The position numbers and the translations under genes are program-made. The notes under the pieces were generated by a model. The model saw nothing but the letters and a program-made list of their open reading frames with translations, had not been told where the DNA came from and did no database searches. Below, one piece after another: positions 53,512-62,236 of a stretch of 64,000 nt of DNA. Position 1 is the stretch's first letter; each line of letters begins with the position of its first letter. Source of the DNA: Bariatricus massiliensis. GTDB taxonomy: Bacteria > Bacillota > Clostridia > Lachnospirales > Lachnospiraceae. Location of the stretch: contig NZ_LT574838.1 of assembly GCF_900086725.1 (NCBI RefSeq), forward strand, positions 436,986 to 500,985, given 5' to 3'.

Positions 53512-55197
53512 CTACATTTCTGCATTCTCTTTGGCAATCTTCTCCTTCAGTTCCAAAAGCCGCACCTGTGTCCCGGTCAAAGTCTCGGTCTCATCCTGCG
53601 TATATGCCAAAGGCCGCCTCACATAGCGAAAGCCCGCCTGATACGCAGAATCCACAGTGACTCCATTCTTCCCTGCATTACAGTGAACTGCAACAAGAGA
53701 GCCGTCATCATTGCGCCCAACCACAATGCCTACATGGTTGATGCCTGCTGCGCCGGGCTGCTGCAAAAATACCAAATCTCCCGGCAGCGCTTCCTCTTCC
53801 TTGATTTCTTCCGACATCGCCCACTGCGCAGCCGTGCCGTGTCCAATCAAAGAAGCCGCCGCCGCATTCTCATATCCGTTCACAAAAGACCATGTGACAA
53901 ATCCACTGCAGTCCAGCCCATAGTTCTGTATAGTACCGCTGGAGCTTATCCCTGATGCCGTCACTTCCATCGGGCTGCCCCATCGCTCGTCCCAGCCTAC
54001 CACAGAGGACTTTCCGCCCCAAAAATACGGAATCCTGCCCACCAGACTATAACCCGCCGCTACCACCTGTGCTCTCTCCGCAGAAATATCCCCGCCAAGG
54101 CTCTCAAGTATAAATCCCTCTGCTCCGGTAGCTGCCGCACACAAGAGCGAAAAACCTGATGATGAATATTTATTCAGAAATGCAGCCTCACTCTCCGTAA
54201 GCGCTTCCCGGTTACGCTCAATGTAGTCATCTATATACTGCGGTTCACAGACAATCGCATCCGCAGTAACCGTCGGTGTATTCATCTCGCCGAGAAGCTC
54301 CACCAGCCGCCCCTTGGCAGAATCGCCAAGGCGAAACTCTGCCACGCCCGCGCGGCTCTGCTCCAAAAGATAAACTGCAAGCACATCCTGCCAGTTCTTA
54401 ACAGTCGCTTTCAGCTCATCCGGCTGAGTCTCCTCTGGCTTAACCTCCGCAAAGACCGCCGCCGCATACTCACGTTCAATCTCAGTAAGCATCTCCGCAA
54501 AATCATCCGCAAATCTGAGGTGATAGACAGCTTCCAGCTCATCCACATAGAATCCAATCCCCGCTTTAAGGGCAGGTGCGGCAACGTTGAAAGCCGGCGT
54601 CCTGTCCGCATCTTCCTCCGAACGGAAGACATCCGGTGTCTCAGAAGGCACAGGCACTGCTATTGTCCCGCCGGAGGTATCTGCCTCCCCGGCGCCATCC
54701 TCTTCGGGACTCTCCGTCCCTGCAGCCTCATCTTCCTTGGGACTCTCCGTCCCCGCAGCCTCATCTTCCTTGGGACTCTCCGTCCCCGCGGCCTCATCCT
54801 CCTTAGGGCTCTCCGTCCCCGCAGCCTCATCCTCCTTGGGGCTCTCCGTCCCCGCGGCCTCATCCTCCTTGGGGCTCTCCGTCCCCGCAACCTCATCCGC
54901 TTTCGGAACCTCCGCCTCCCCGGCGCCACCCTCTTTTGGCGGCGCTGTCTCCGGAACCGTCTCTAAAACCGGCGTCTGCTCCGGTTCCGTCAGAATTTGG
55001 CAGTCACGGAGGGAGATTATCTGCCCATCCGGGAGAATCACCTGCTCCCCGTTGACCGTCACTGTCACCTGTTCCCCTTTATATACGGCAATGCGCGTCT
55101 CCCCGGCTTCACCCGCTGCCAACACCCCCGTATTTGACACGAGCATGGCTGAGACTATACAAACACACAGTACCCTTATTCCACCTTTTCGCCTCAT
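53512..55197 (-). CDS. Secreted NlpC/P60 peptidoglycan hydrolase with acidic tandem repeats
   Basis: 561 residues from the ATG at 55197 (MRRKGGIRVLCVCIVSAML), behind TGGAGG. Signal peptide 1-27, a short beta domain (about 28-75), an acidic Pro/Glu-rich linker with 11-residue repeats AGTESPKEDEA (about 98-164), a helical middle domain, and a C-terminal NlpC/P60 domain. Catalytic Cys is in YGLDCSGFVTWSF and His in GINHVGIVVG. It should cut stem peptides (D-Glu-diaminoacid) in the wall. It sits 43 bp downstream of the response-regulator gene, so it may be that system's target. Confidence 0.9.
   Translation of the reverse strand: MRRKGGIRVLCVCIVSAMLVSNTGVLAAGEAGETRIAVYKGEQVTVTVNGEQVILPDGQIISLRDCQILTEPEQTPVLETVPETAPPKEGGAGEAEVPKADEVAGTESPKEDEAAGTESPKEDEAAGTESPKEDEAAGTESPKEDEAAGTESPKEDEAAGTESPEEDGAGEADTSGGTIAVPVPSETPDVFRSEEDADRTPAFNVAAPALKAGIGFYVDELEAVYHLRFADDFAEMLTEIEREYAAAVFAEVKPEETQPDELKATVKNWQDVLAVYLLEQSRAGVAEFRLGDSAKGRLVELLGEMNTPTVTADAIVCEPQYIDDYIERNREALTESEAAFLNKYSSSGFSLLCAAATGAEGFILESLGGDISAERAQVVAAGYSLVGRIPYFWGGKSSVVGWDERWGSPMEVTASGISSSGTIQNYGLDCSGFVTWSFVNGYENAAAASLIGHGTAAQWAMSEEIKEEEALPGDLVFLQQPGAAGINHVGIVVGRNDDGSLVAVHCNAGKNGVTVDSAYQAGFRYVRRPLAYTQDETETLTGTQVRLLELKEKIAKENAEM
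54706..54903. repeat. Six 33-bp tandem repeats within the NlpC/P60 gene
   Basis: Six head-to-tail units of 33 bp (plus strand opens GGGACTCTCCGTCCC), differing by few bases except the last. Each encodes AGTESPKEDEA. Because 33 is a multiple of three, gain or loss of units keeps the frame, so linker length may vary between strains. Confidence 0.92.
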
Positions 55198-55240
55198 CTT
55201 TTTCCTCCAACGCAAAATACGTCTATTTAGTCTTTCTATC

Positions 55241-55993
55241 TTAGTCTTTCTCTTTTGTACTTCCTTTCACCAAAGGAATGCTCATCTGTTTCAGTTCCTC
55301 CTTCAGCCTCCCGTATCTGCTGCGGCTGACCGCCACTACAGTCCCGTCATCCAGCACGGCTTCATAGGTCTGCCCAAACTTTCCGGAACCCACCTCCCTG
55401 ATATTATCAAGGGGAATAAGGAAGGACTGATGGCAGCGGAAGAAACGGTAGCCTGAAAAAATACGCTCAAGCTCTTCTAACGTAAAGGAGGTCTGATAGC
55501 ATACCCCATCCCTCATATGTATCAATATCTTTCGCTTTTCCTTGCATATATAAAGAATCTCTCCCACCGTAAGAAATATATAGTCCGCTCCCGTCCGCAC
55601 CGCGATTTTCTCTTCCTTGCCTGAATCTGCCTTCCTTTCCAGCCTCTCGAAAGTGCGGCCCATCCTCTTGATATCCACTGGCTTTGTCAAAAAATCCAAC
55701 GGCTCGTACTCATAGCTTTCCAGCGCAAAATCTGCGTGCCCGGTGAGGAAGACGTAAGGTAATCCATTATAGTGTTCCTCAATATAGGAAGCCAGCCAAA
55801 ATCCGCCCTCGTCAGGCATCTCTATATCAAGAAATGCAAGCTGTACAGGCCGGGTACGAAGTATCTCCCGGGCCGTCTCCACATTCTCCGCAAACAGAAC
55901 CTGCTCCGGCTTCACATAACAGGAAAGCGCCGCAACGGAGTCCTCCGCCGCTATTGGCTGGTCGTCCACCAACAGTACATATCCCTCAAACAT
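55241..55993 (-). CDS. LytTR family response regulator
   Basis: 250 residues. REC domain with VLLVDDQPIAAED, phospho-acceptor Asp in LAFLDIEMPDEGG, and FLTKPV. The C-terminal LytTR DNA-binding domain (about 140-245) includes FFRCHQSFLIPLDNIREV. AgrA-like architecture. Its ATG shares a base with the stop of the kinase gene, implying coupled translation. Confidence 0.92.
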   Translation of the reverse strand: MFEGYVLLVDDQPIAAEDSVAALSCYVKPEQVLFAENVETAREILRTRPVQLAFLDIEMPDEGGFWLASYIEEHYNGLPYVFLTGHADFALESYEYEPLDFLTKPVDIKRMGRTFERLERKADSGKEEKIAVRTGADYIFLTVGEILYICKEKRKILIHMRDGVCYQTSFTLEELERIFSGYRFFRCHQSFLIPLDNIREVGSGKFGQTYEAVLDDGTVVAVSRSRYGRLKEELKQMSIPLVKGSTKEKD

Positions 55994-57237
55994 TATGATT
56001 TCTCCTTAACTACTCTCAATGGAATCTTTGCAACAAAATAGATAATATTTCCCTCCATCCTCGAATAGACCACGCCCCCATACCGGGATGCAAGAGCCTG
56101 TATGGACGCGATTCCAATTCCCTCATGCCCGATTTTGGATGACGTCCCTGCCTTGTACCCTTCCATAGGATTCTCCCGGACCGTTTCATTAGATACACTG
56201 ATGAGGGCAAACTCGCCTCTTTTAAGAATCGTCAGATGGATTCCGTAAGACTTATCCGGCAGTGTTTCCGCCTCGTCCAAAGCATTCTGCAGCAGATTCC
56301 CGATAATCTTATTTGTCTCATATACTTTAGTCGCAATCTGCGACAGATTATTCTCGATAGATACCGTCAGGCCAATGCCCTCCTGAGCCGCCTTTCTTTG
56401 GAAGGAAAGAATCAGTGCACTTACCGCCGCGTCCTCAATAGTAAGCAGACTGTTGACAGCCACCGAGTCTTCCAGCAGCTCATCCAAATACCGCTCACAG
56501 CCGGCATAATCCTTTTTCAGCAGAAGGCCATGGAGCGTCTGCACATGAAAATTGTAATCATGGCGCTGGGAGCGTATCACACTCATATACGTCTGCATCT
56601 CATCCCGGTATTGTTTTTCCGTCGAAATAAGCACCTCGCCCTTGTAATTGCGAATCATCAGGCTGAACAGGCTGAGTCCGGCAAAAAGAGCGAATACCTC
56701 CAAAAGCGCAGCCGGCAGTGTGCAGTCACCAAACATCGGCAGGCTAAGGCTGACGCCAAAAACGGGAAACATCCACATCTTTCTCTCCGGCTCCATAAAA
56801 GCCTTCTCCCAGCCTGCGCCGGGCAGATTTTTCAGTATCTTCCCGGCAAAGGCGGCCACCCCGGAATACGCGGCAACCGTCAGCATCACGCGGAAAAACA
56901 AAGAGAGTACGCTCAGCCCTATAAACGCACCGGCCAAGACACGGAGTACGCCAAAACAGGCGCATGCTATACATATCACCGCTGTTGTATCGGCTCTTGT
57001 CCCCTCCGGCCGCATAATATACTGCATCACAACCAATATGTACACGATAAGAAAAAGGACGCATGCTCCCTCCGTCAGCACAAGGTCTACATTCAGACAC
57101 CATGACAAGCCGCAGACAACACCGGCAATCAGGGAAAACACCACGCTGGGCCGCAGCCGTTTCTCCTCCCAGCCAAAAGCAACAAGGCAGGCAATGGCCC
57201 CACCCAATCCAAGAAATACATAATCGGCAATCAGCAT
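55993..57237 (-). CDS. Sensor histidine kinase, GHKL family (AgrC-like)
   Basis: 414 residues from the ATG at 57237 (MLIADYVFLGLGGAIA), eight bases after GGAGG. About six or seven N-terminal membrane helices are followed by the phospho-acceptor His in IRSQRHDYNFHVQTLHG and a GHKL ATPase domain with IIGNLLQNALDEAE (N box) and GHEGIGIASIQALASRYGG. Typical of kinases that sense peptides in the membrane. Pairs with the LytTR regulator. Confidence 0.92.
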   Translation of the reverse strand: MLIADYVFLGLGGAIACLVAFGWEEKRLRPSVVFSLIAGVVCGLSWCLNVDLVLTEGACVLFLIVYILVVMQYIMRPEGTRADTTAVICIACACFGVLRVLAGAFIGLSVLSLFFRVMLTVAAYSGVAAFAGKILKNLPGAGWEKAFMEPERKMWMFPVFGVSLSLPMFGDCTLPAALLEVFALFAGLSLFSLMIRNYKGEVLISTEKQYRDEMQTYMSVIRSQRHDYNFHVQTLHGLLLKKDYAGCERYLDELLEDSVAVNSLLTIEDAAVSALILSFQRKAAQEGIGLTVSIENNLSQIATKVYETNKIIGNLLQNALDEAETLPDKSYGIHLTILKRGEFALISVSNETVRENPMEGYKAGTSSKIGHEGIGIASIQALASRYGGVVYSRMEGNIIYFVAKIPLRVVKEKS

Positions 57238-57274
57238 GGTGTCTTCCTCCATTCAACTCATTTTTAATTTCTAA

Positions 57275-57303
57275 AGTATAGCACTCTCCCCTCTATTTTT
57301 CAA
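57275..57303 (-). promoter_or_regulatory. Internal promoter for the two-component genes
   Basis: TTGAAA (57303-57298) overlaps the stop region of the thioredoxin-like gene; a 17-bp spacer leads to an extended TGCTATACT (-10 at 57280-57275). It would let the kinase-regulator-hydrolase genes be expressed apart from the exporter. Confidence 0.7.
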
Positions 57304-57631
57304 CCTCTACGTCATGATATAAGAGCTCTGCAAGGTTCGCATATATCTGCTCCGCCTCCATTCCGCCCACAGACTCATGTACCAATTTTCCGTTGTGAAA
57401 ATACTTAAACGCCGGAATTCCAAAAATTTTATACTCTCTGGCAAGCTTACGAAAATTGGATGTATTGACCTGCACAAAACGAATGAACGCCATATCATCC
57501 GCCACTTCCCGGTAATAAGGGGCAGTCGCCACGCAGGCGCCGCAGCTGTCGCCGTAAAAATCCACCATTACATACTCTGCTCCCTGCACTAACTCATCAA
57601 AATTACTCTCTGTCGCTTCTATTACTGCCAT
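57293..57631 (-). CDS. Thioredoxin-like protein with CGAC active site
   Basis: 112 residues. Thioredoxin fold with VMVDFYGDSCGACVATAPYY, the cis-proline in FGIPAFKYF and a GG-containing last strand. The classic WCGPC is SCGAC, so the Trp and Pro are lost and the redox potential probably differs. No signal peptide, so cytoplasmic. Two bases separate it from the foldase-like gene upstream, suggesting a joint role in handling proteins. Confidence 0.9.
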   Translation of the reverse strand: MAVIEATESNFDELVQGAEYVMVDFYGDSCGACVATAPYYREVADDMAFIRFVQVNTSNFRKLAREYKIFGIPAFKYFHNGKLVHESVGGMEAEQIYANLAELLYHDVEVEK

Positions 57632-57633
57632 CC

Positions 57634-58554
57634 CTACACCTCCAAATATTTCTCAGCCTCTTTCATCAGGATATGAAACGTATGCTCCTGATACCGCTGT
57701 CCCTTATATAGTTCAAAGTCGCCCTGTTTCCTTAAGTTCTCTACACTTTCACTTCTCTGCGCCGCCATCTGCTCCAAAAGCTTCTCATAATCCTCCTCCG
57801 TCACAGCGAAGCCGTCCTTCTCACAGAAATAACAGTATATCACATTGGGGATATAATACCGCTCCTGCTCCAGCGCCATTTTTTCCAATGCCCCCTCCTT
57901 TGTCAAAACTGTCCCGTCCTGCTGCTTTCCCGGGTCTACGCCTGCCGCCTCAAATCCAAGGTACATCATTTTTGCACGGCTCTCGCACCATTCCTTCTTC
58001 TCCGCCTCATCCACGTAAAACCTGCTCTTTTCCATAATTTCTTCCAGCCAAAACTGGCAGATACGGATGCTGGCCTTATCTCTGTATTCCTTGTCATGCT
58101 CCTTGTGATACCAGCGTCTGTAATCTTCTTCCGTCCTCACATCCGGCAGATTCAGCATTGCGAAGAGCTTCTCATCCCCTGCCTCCACCACATTCTTCTT
58201 CAGGACCAGCTCCACCCTGAGGCGAAGCTTTTTTCCCCGGATTACACAGTCGAACTCCTCTCCTTTTTTCCTTCCCAAAACAGCTTTTTCCGCTTCTTCT
58301 GCTCCCGGCAGGGATCTTCCGGGAAAGAGAAGCACCGTCCGGCCTTCCCGGCTTCCATCCTGATTCGTCACGCAGACGCACCGGACACTGTATCCGTTCT
58401 CTATGCCGTCCTCTGTCTCCTCCTCGGTAGAATAGTCTCTCGCCAACGCCTCCAGTTCCCTGTCAATGTCACTCTCCGGAAACCGCCAATGCCTCAATTC
58501 CTCCGGCACCTCAAGCTGCGTATAATCATAGCATTCCGTCATTTTTGATTTCAT
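57634..58554 (-). CDS. Trigger-factor-like protein lacking the ribosome-binding domain
   Basis: 306 residues. Residues 25-125 resemble the linker and FKBP-type domain of trigger factor (ESDIDRELEALARDY, then GRSLPGAEEAEKAVLGRKKG), shortened in the middle. Residues 130-300 resemble its C-terminal chaperone arms (LPDVRTEEDYRRWYHKE, YFCEKDGFAVTEEDYEKLLE). The N-terminal ribosome-docking domain with GFRxGxxP is absent. Likely a cytoplasmic holdase dedicated to a product of this locus. The match is by pattern and order, so moderate certainty. Confidence 0.68.
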   Translation of the reverse strand: MKSKMTECYDYTQLEVPEELRHWRFPESDIDRELEALARDYSTEEETEDGIENGYSVRCVCVTNQDGSREGRTVLLFPGRSLPGAEEAEKAVLGRKKGEEFDCVIRGKKLRLRVELVLKKNVVEAGDEKLFAMLNLPDVRTEEDYRRWYHKEHDKEYRDKASIRICQFWLEEIMEKSRFYVDEAEKKEWCESRAKMMYLGFEAAGVDPGKQQDGTVLTKEGALEKMALEQERYYIPNVIYCYFCEKDGFAVTEEDYEKLLEQMAAQRSESVENLRKQGDFELYKGQRYQEHTFHILMKEAEKYLEV

Positions 58555-58576
58555 CTTCTACTCTTCTCCTTCTCTT

Positions 58577-60283
58577 TTACCTTCCGCCCGTCCGGGCAAA
58601 AGTTCTATAGTATGCGCTCGTCCGGAGTAATTCCTCCGGCGGACCGCAAGCCTGAATATTTCCGTCTGTCAGGACAATCACCTGATCGGCGAATACTGTC
58701 GCAGAATAATTGTGCGCGATAAGGATCGTTGTCCTGCCCTGCATCAGATTACTGAGCGCCTCTGTCACCGCCTTTTCACTCTTTACATCCAGATTGCTGG
58801 TGGCCTCGTCCAAAAGAAGATAATCGGGATTGCGCATCATGGCTCTGGCAATGGCGATACACTGCTGCTGGCCGCCCGAGAAGTTGGAGCCTCCCGGACC
58901 CACCTGCGCGTCAAACTGTCCCGGCGTGGCCATGACAAAGTCATAGACATTTGCCATCTTCGCCACATGAATCAGTTCCTCCTCCGTCACATTCCGCTCC
59001 ACGCCATACAAGATATTTTCCCGGACAGTTCCCGACAGAAGCGGCTTATCCTGAGACACGATAGCAAAACTTTTCCGCCATGCAGAAAGCTTAAATTCTC
59101 TTATGTCCCTGCCTCCAAAGTAAATACTTCCCTCAGTCGGGTCATACATCCGCTCCAAAAGCTTGAAGACCGTTGACTTTCCGGCCCCGTTTGTTCCAAC
59201 AACAGCCGTAATCTTCCCTTTGGGAATCGTGCAGCTCAAATCATGCAGCACCGGTGTACTCTTATAGGCGAAGTCCACATGAGAAAGGATAATATCCGCA
59301 TCCGCCACATCCATCTCCCGGCCGTCCTCCTTCTCCTCCTGTGCCTCCAAAATCTGCCCGATTTTTTTAACGATACCTGCATTCTGTAAAAAACTCCCGA
59401 TGCTTGTACACAGAGCGCCAAGTCTCCCTACTGCCAGACCACAAAGTGTGTAAAATCCAATCAGCTTTCCTGTTGTCAGCTCACCGGCGGCAAGCAGCCG
59501 GCTTCCCAGCACGAAGGAAATCACAATCGTGATACAACCCATGATCTCCATGCCCGAAAGCTGAATCATGGAGGTGTAGCTTAAGAGAATGTCCGCTTTG
59601 CACTGCTTTCCAAGGAGTCCGCCCGCCTTCTTTTCCTCCCTGTCTTCCATGCGGAAGGCACGCATCAGCTTCATCCCCCGCACATGCTCCGCCAAATAGC
59701 CCATCACGGCGGCCAGTCTCGTTCTGGCTCCCGCTCCGGCAATGTACGTCAGCTTTCCATAAAGCCATGTGAAGAGTATCAGAAGCGGAATCACTCCCAA
59801 GCTGGCCAGCGCCATCTTGGACTGGAAGCTGAACAGCTTTTGGTAAGCCACAATCCCTGCATAAACGGATGTGAAGATTTCAATCAAGACTTGAAAATAA
59901 CTGCCCGCACTGTCCACATCTGTCGTCACACGGGTTACCAGCTCATTTGCATTATCTGTATCGTAATAGCTGGTGGGAAGATGCATCATCTTATTCCATA
60001 CCCTCAGCCGCACCTCTAAATTCACCTTCTGCAGGAGCAGCCCTGTAAGATAGGTGAATGCAATGGTGATTGCTCCGGTAATGACCTGAAATTCAATATA
60101 ACGAATCAGCTCGTCTGTCTTAATGGCGTTTTGCGTGCCGTCAATAATAGACGCGGTGATCGTGATGGCTTCCACCTCCACATGCGATTTGATCATAGAG
60201 ATCACAAGCACCAGCGAAATAAGAAACCATGGCATCTTTATTCCCTTAAAGATTTTTGTATATCCTTTAATCTGTTTTATCAT
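58577..60283 (-). CDS. ABC exporter half, TM-NBD fusion (subunit 1)
   Basis: 568 residues: six membrane helices (about 15-320) then an NBD with VVGTNGAGKSTVFKLL, FSGGQQQCIAIARAM and YLLLDEATSNLD, and the switch His in LIAHNYSA. It overlaps the next ABC gene by four bases (ATGA), indicating a heterodimer. Exporters of this kind move peptides, lipids or drugs outward. Confidence 0.92.
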   Translation of the reverse strand: MIKQIKGYTKIFKGIKMPWFLISLVLVISMIKSHVEVEAITITASIIDGTQNAIKTDELIRYIEFQVITGAITIAFTYLTGLLLQKVNLEVRLRVWNKMMHLPTSYYDTDNANELVTRVTTDVDSAGSYFQVLIEIFTSVYAGIVAYQKLFSFQSKMALASLGVIPLLILFTWLYGKLTYIAGAGARTRLAAVMGYLAEHVRGMKLMRAFRMEDREEKKAGGLLGKQCKADILLSYTSMIQLSGMEIMGCITIVISFVLGSRLLAAGELTTGKLIGFYTLCGLAVGRLGALCTSIGSFLQNAGIVKKIGQILEAQEEKEDGREMDVADADIILSHVDFAYKSTPVLHDLSCTIPKGKITAVVGTNGAGKSTVFKLLERMYDPTEGSIYFGGRDIREFKLSAWRKSFAIVSQDKPLLSGTVRENILYGVERNVTEEELIHVAKMANVYDFVMATPGQFDAQVGPGGSNFSGGQQQCIAIARAMMRNPDYLLLDEATSNLDVKSEKAVTEALSNLMQGRTTILIAHNYSATVFADQVIVLTDGNIQACGPPEELLRTSAYYRTFARTGGR

Positions 60284-62031
60284 TGTGCCGCCTCCTTCTC
60301 TGACTGACAGACAGCAATAAGTTCCATGAAGGCCTCACACTTTCCATACAGCTCCCTGTAATTTCCGCAGCCCTCCAGCACGCCATTATGCAGCACCAAA
60401 ATCTGATCCACTCTCTCCAAAAGGGACAAATCATGAGTGACGATAATCTTCGTCTTATCCGGAAATGTCTCAAAAATCGTATCCTGTACCATCTGAGCAG
60501 CCGCTGCGTCAAGCGCCGAGGTAGGTTCATCGAAAAGAATAATATCCGCCCCACGCATAAATTCCCTTGTAAGCACCAGCTTTTGTCTCTGTCCTCCCGA
60601 CATGGAGGTTCCCCCGGGCGCCACAAGTGTGTCTAAACCCGCATCCCATTTTCTCAGAATATCCGCAAATCCTGTTTTTTCGGCTGCTTTCCAAATGTCC
60701 GCATCGGATACCGCATCGTGCAGTCCATAGGTGATTGCTTCCCGCACCGTACCGCTGAAAATATCGGCCCCCTGCTGCACGTACCCTATCTGTCCTCTCA
60801 GCCCGCCGAGCGCGAGCTGTGACGCCGGAATTCCCCCCACAGTCACCGTCCCGCCCTGCGGCTCATAAAACCGCTCCAAAAGGCTTAAGGTTGTGCTTTT
60901 CCCACTTCCGCAAAGTCCGATGACTGCCGTGGTCTTCCCTTCCGGTATCTTAAAGCTTATATCTGTCAGTGCCTTCTTGTCTCCATAAGAGAAAGATACC
61001 TGTTCAAAACAAATCTCCGTTCCCTGTATATCCGTCCTCCCTTTCCCGGGATCATCCTCTTCGGGCGCGCGTAAAAGCTTCGCCGTACGGACCAGTATAC
61101 CTTGAATTGTCTTTAGCTGCATCCAGTAATCGATCACATTGGAAAATGCGGTGGACAGCGTCCCCGAGAACATATAGAATGCCACCCACTGCTGGATAGT
61201 TATCGTTCCTTTTTTCAAAAGAACAACGCCAAACACCATGACAATGATTGTCTGCGCCATTCCAATCAGTGTGCCCAATCCTGTAATCACACAATTCAGC
61301 TTATTCACCTTCATATTGGCATCAAACAAATGGTGGGACGCTCTTTCTCCGTTTTCCAGCTCATTTTCTTCATTCGTATAGGTCTTAATCAGCGTCAGGT
61401 TTCTTACTCTCTCCGCCAAGTAGGCCGTCAAGCCGCCAATCCGCTGAAACACGCCGAACTGTGTCTTATACTGCCACTTTCCAATAAAGACTGCATAAAG
61501 AATCTTTACCGGAAGAAGGAGAAATACGGACAGCATCAGCCAAATATTGTAGGAGGAAATCGTCCGCAAGGCCACCACCATATAATAGATGGTAGGCAGA
61601 AATCCTACCAAAAACCCTACCAAATATTCTGACGCTAGCGTTGCGTCGTTCGTTATTGTACTCATCAGATTGGAAGGGTCGTTTTGGTCGTAATACTCCA
61701 TCCGCACATGGAGCATTTTCTTCCATATAACCCGCCTCACATTCCGCGCCGCCACGTGCCTTGCCGGAGAGCGCAGCGCCACATCCGCACAGAGCACTAT
61801 GGTAAACAATACGTAAAACATAAGGGCATCCCACAGAACCTTGTTGTCCGTACTTCCGCTCATAAGCCCTGCCGTCACCGTGGGAAGAGTCAGCATGACC
61901 TTGTTATACAAAAAATTGCAGGCGAATGCGATGACAATCCAATGCCAGGGCAGACGCATTTTCCTGATCACATAAATAAAATCCTTCCAAACTCCCTTCC
62001 CTGACTTCTCTTTTTTTACTTTCTCACTCAC
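60280..62031 (-). CDS. ABC exporter half, TM-NBD fusion (subunit 2)
   Basis: 583 residues from a GTG start at 62031 (MSEKVKKEKSGKGVWKDF) after GAGGAG. Six membrane helices precede an NBD with VIGLCGSGKSTTLSLL, SMSGGQRQKLVLTREF, IILFDEPTSALD and IIVTHDLSLL. Both ATP sites of the heterodimer look usable by motif. No peptidase C39 domain is fused, so double-glycine leader cleavage is not indicated. Confidence 0.92.
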   Translation of the reverse strand: MSEKVKKEKSGKGVWKDFIYVIRKMRLPWHWIVIAFACNFLYNKVMLTLPTVTAGLMSGSTDNKVLWDALMFYVLFTIVLCADVALRSPARHVAARNVRRVIWKKMLHVRMEYYDQNDPSNLMSTITNDATLASEYLVGFLVGFLPTIYYMVVALRTISSYNIWLMLSVFLLLPVKILYAVFIGKWQYKTQFGVFQRIGGLTAYLAERVRNLTLIKTYTNEENELENGERASHHLFDANMKVNKLNCVITGLGTLIGMAQTIIVMVFGVVLLKKGTITIQQWVAFYMFSGTLSTAFSNVIDYWMQLKTIQGILVRTAKLLRAPEEDDPGKGRTDIQGTEICFEQVSFSYGDKKALTDISFKIPEGKTTAVIGLCGSGKSTTLSLLERFYEPQGGTVTVGGIPASQLALGGLRGQIGYVQQGADIFSGTVREAITYGLHDAVSDADIWKAAEKTGFADILRKWDAGLDTLVAPGGTSMSGGQRQKLVLTREFMRGADIILFDEPTSALDAAAAQMVQDTIFETFPDKTKIIVTHDLSLLERVDQILVLHNGVLEGCGNYRELYGKCEAFMELIAVCQSEKEAAQ

Positions 62032-62070
62032 TCGTGTCTCCTCTCTTCGCTATGTTGCTTCCCCGATTTC

Positions 62071-62099
62071 GTTATAGTTTTGGAGTCCTTTTGAAACAA
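62071..62099 (-). promoter_or_regulatory. Promoter of the ABC exporter genes
   Basis: TTGTTT (62099-62094), 17-bp spacer, TATAAC (62076-62071) on the minus strand, about 40 bp before the GTG start. The -35 abuts an 18-bp palindrome. Confidence 0.55.
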
Positions 62100-62116
62100 A
62101 GTGGACAAGTCCACTT
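62099..62116. promoter_or_regulatory. 18-bp operator-like palindrome
   Basis: AAGTGGACAAGTCCACTT is a perfect inverted repeat touching the -35 of the exporter promoter. The half-site ACAAGTCC occurs again, inverted, at 62151-62144, with CCCTCA-CTCA-TGAGGG (62130-62145) between. This arrangement suits a dimeric repressor with two sites. Confidence 0.6.
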
Positions 62117-62190
62117 CAACTCCCTATATCCCTCACTCATGAGGGACTTGTACACTGTGTGCATCCCCGGAGGGTTTTCCTGTATAACAG

Positions 62191-62228
62191 GGAAAAGGCA
62201 GACAGAACAGTCTCTGCCTGCCTTTTCC
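62191..62228 (-). terminator. Terminator after the lipoprotein gene
   Basis: GGAAAAGGCAG and CTGCCTTTTCC form an 11-bp stem just after the stop at 62237. It separates the lipoprotein pair from the exporter, which has its own promoter. Confidence 0.8.
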
Positions 62229-62236
62229 GTAAAATA

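Noticed and set aside
54706..54903. Possible CRISPR-like repeat array
   Set aside because: The repeats are contiguous without spacers and encode a protein linker.
54587..55456. Plus-strand ORF of 289 codons with Ser/Ala/Pro-rich repeats
   Set aside because: It is the antisense reading of the 33-bp repeats and flanks of the NlpC/P60 gene, which has a signal peptide, catalytic motifs and a ribosome site. Repeats with a period divisible by three keep all frames open.
56236..57105. Plus-strand ORF of 289 codons opposite the histidine kinase
   Set aside because: Antisense to a kinase with intact H, N and G boxes; no start signal.
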